49,631 bases of DNA, from IMG/VR virus record IMGVR_UViG_3300022921_000031, positions 1-49,631 of that record. One strand, written 5' to 3'. The notes beneath the pieces are model-generated. The model did no database searches and had not been told where the DNA came from. It was given only the letters and a program-made list of their open reading frames with translations. This document shows positions 48,487 to 49,631 of this stretch, in pieces. Both the position numbers and the translations under genes were made by a program. The stretch's first letter is position 1. The number at the start of each line of letters is the position of its first letter. The DNA comes from a virus.

Positions 48487-49166
48487 TGGCAAATACAAAG
48501 ATACATGGTGAACAGTTAAAAGACTCAGTTGTACGCTTCACCGCTAAGGCGGGGGAAAGTATAACGAAGGGTCAAGCTGTTTATATATCCGGTATCTCTG
48601 GTGAAGTTCCTGTTGTATCTTTAGCAGACGCAGATGACGCTGCAAAAATTCCAGCTTTTGGTTTAGCAGAAGCAACCGTTAGCACCAACGCAGAAGTAGA
48701 TGTTATTAGTTTTGGAACCCTCGCAGGTTTAGATACCTCCGGTTATTCGTTAGGAGATACATTATATGTAGACACCACAGCTGGTGCCTTAACGAATGAT
48801 CCGGCTGGTGGGGAAACATTAAAACTACAGAACATAGGTAAGGTTCAAAGGGTCCATGCAAGCAACGGTTCTATTAAGGTGGGCGGAGCGGGGAGAACAG
48901 CCGCAACCCCAAACCTTAACCAAGGTAAGATATTTATTGGGGATGCTAATAACAAGAGCTCAACTTCGGTGTATACTTTACCTATTGCTGACGGAACCAG
49001 CGGACAGGCTTTAGTTACAGACGGATCCGGGGCTGTGAGCTTTGGTGACGTTGCTGTCTCTCAAACATTAACCGTGCTGGGCAGAAGTGGCAACACAGAC
49101 ATAACAATAACAAGTGGAACGCTGGTCGTTGAGGGACGAGCAGGCAACGTAAACGTAGGAGTATAA
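48486..49166 (+). CDS. Virion tail fibre or decoration protein
   Basis: 226 aa. The first 140 residues (FTAKAGESITKGQAVYISGI, FGLAEATVSTNAEVDVISFG, SLGDTLYVDTTAGALTNDPA, NIGKVQRVHASNGSIKVGG) look like the DUF2190-type capsid-decoration fold used in many phage fibres; beta repeats follow (LTVLGRSGNTDITITSGTLV). One base overlap with the previous gene. Confidence 0.65.
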   Translation: MANTKIHGEQLKDSVVRFTAKAGESITKGQAVYISGISGEVPVVSLADADDAAKIPAFGLAEATVSTNAEVDVISFGTLAGLDTSGYSLGDTLYVDTTAGALTNDPAGGETLKLQNIGKVQRVHASNGSIKVGGAGRTAATPNLNQGKIFIGDANNKSSTSVYTLPIADGTSGQALVTDGSGAVSFGDVAVSQTLTVLGRSGNTDITITSGTLVVEGRAGNVNVGV

Positions 49167-49167
49167 A

Positions 49168-49593
49168 ATGGCAGTTAGATTCCCATTAATAGTAGATGGC
49201 AGCGGAACACCAGCCATCGAGGAAATTGCAAGTGGTGATGTTCTGGACCTTACAGGATGTCAAGTTAAATTAGGTAGTGAGGCTACCCTAACCGATGGTG
49301 CAACCATTGCATGGGATGTATCAACCTCCCCTATAGCAAAAGTAACTTTGGGTGGTAACAGAACATTAGCAGCCCCAAGTAACGCAGTGGGTAGTGGTCA
49401 ATACATATCCTTGCTAGTTATACAGGACGGCACAGGTTCAAGAACGCTAACATGGAACGCAGCCTACGAATTTACGGCAGACACAGCACCAACCCTTACA
49501 ACAACAGCAAACTACGGAGACCTTTTTACCTTCAGATATAATGGGACTAAGTGGCTTGAGGTAGGCAGAAATCTTAACTTAGTACTAAGCTAA
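49168..49593 (+). CDS. Tail-associated beta-rich protein
   Basis: 141 aa. VTLGGNRTLAAPSNAVGSGQ, LLVIQDGTGSRTLTWNAAYE and FTFRYNGTKWLEVGRNLNL fit the fold of phage tail or neck beta-sandwich proteins (dG...ltl..nrtl......g..y.l.v.QDgtGsrtltw......). It directly precedes the tail lectin gene and overlaps its start by one base. Confidence 0.65.
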   Translation: MAVRFPLIVDGSGTPAIEEIASGDVLDLTGCQVKLGSEATLTDGATIAWDVSTSPIAKVTLGGNRTLAAPSNAVGSGQYISLLVIQDGTGSRTLTWNAAYEFTADTAPTLTTTANYGDLFTFRYNGTKWLEVGRNLNLVLS

Positions 49594-49631
49594 TGTCCTT
49601 ACTTGCTTTATCAGGAACTAACTCAGCAGTT
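49593..49631 (+). CDS. Tail lectin-like protein, 5' part (13 codons, truncated)
   Basis: An ATG overlapping the previous stop (TAATG) opens MSLLALSGTNSAV and runs off the window. This opening resembles the start of long concanavalin-A-like tail proteins of marine phages (M.LLaLsGt....). The 3' remainder of such a gene is found at 1-1040. If the ends were joined directly the frame would break, so some sequence is missing between them. Confidence 0.55.
   Translation, partial: MSLLALSGTNSAV

Noticed and set aside
1-49631. CRISPR arrays, insertion sequences, tRNA and rRNA genes
   Set aside because: No regularly spaced repeats with unique spacers, no transposase and no tRNA cloverleaf were found on either strand.

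Overview
The window is a nearly complete genome of a tailed, podovirus-type phage. It is AT-rich, has many overlapping start and stop codons, and its protein families (DUF7483-type tail lectin, DUF6682-type adaptor, polyglycine tail tip, giant ejection protein) are ones I associate with marine phages of Alphaproteobacteria. The host assignment is an inference; nothing in the sequence names the host. Both ends of the window appear to fall inside one tail gene: its first 13 codons are at 49593-49631 and its 3' part at 1-1040. The contig therefore looks like a circularly permuted genome missing only the middle of that gene.

Layout. (1) 1-8178, rightward: end of the tail lectin gene, holin-like genes, a nozzle-like protein, a lambda J-like fibre and small internal virion proteins. 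(2) 8181-17886, rightward: two ejection proteins, one of 2702 aa. (3) 17964-22698, leftward: tyrosine integrase with small genes under its own strong promoter, then a recombination block (PD-(D/E)XK nuclease, DUF1289-like protein, SSB-like protein, ribbon-helix-helix candidate, YqaJ exonuclease, Erf annealing protein). (4) 22783-28147, rightward: replication initiator-like protein, DnaB-type helicase, Ref-like HNH nuclease, DUF3310 and a run of small, very basic proteins. No DNA or RNA polymerase is present. (5) 28151-32572, leftward: about a dozen small accessory genes of unknown function. (6) 32994-49631, rightward: coiled-coil membrane protein, DUF5675 lysis candidate, HNH protein, terminase subunits, portal, scaffold, major capsid protein, adaptors, tail fibres and tip.

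The most notable discovery is in region 5. Each of the five intergenic gaps between 30781 and 32650 contains, on the minus strand, a sequence that folds as a hammerhead self-cleaving ribozyme. Four are type I with every core nucleotide present, and one is type III. Each lies just upstream of the ribosome binding site of the next gene and at or inside the stop codon of the previous one. They would cut a leftward polycistronic mRNA into single-gene messages, three of them with 28-29 nt leaders. In one copy the catalytic core also encodes the end of the upstream protein.

Other unusual points are a complete type-1 copper (cupredoxin) ligand set in a tail protein, a Ser-to-Cys change at the self-cleavage site of an S74-type fibre chaperone, a strongly one-stranded CGGGGAA-type motif, palindromes with a shared core at two leftward promoters, and a DUF5675 gene whose conserved N-terminus extends upstream of any usual start codon. 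The integrase suggests a temperate lifestyle, but no classical repressor and no tRNA-like attachment site were recognised.
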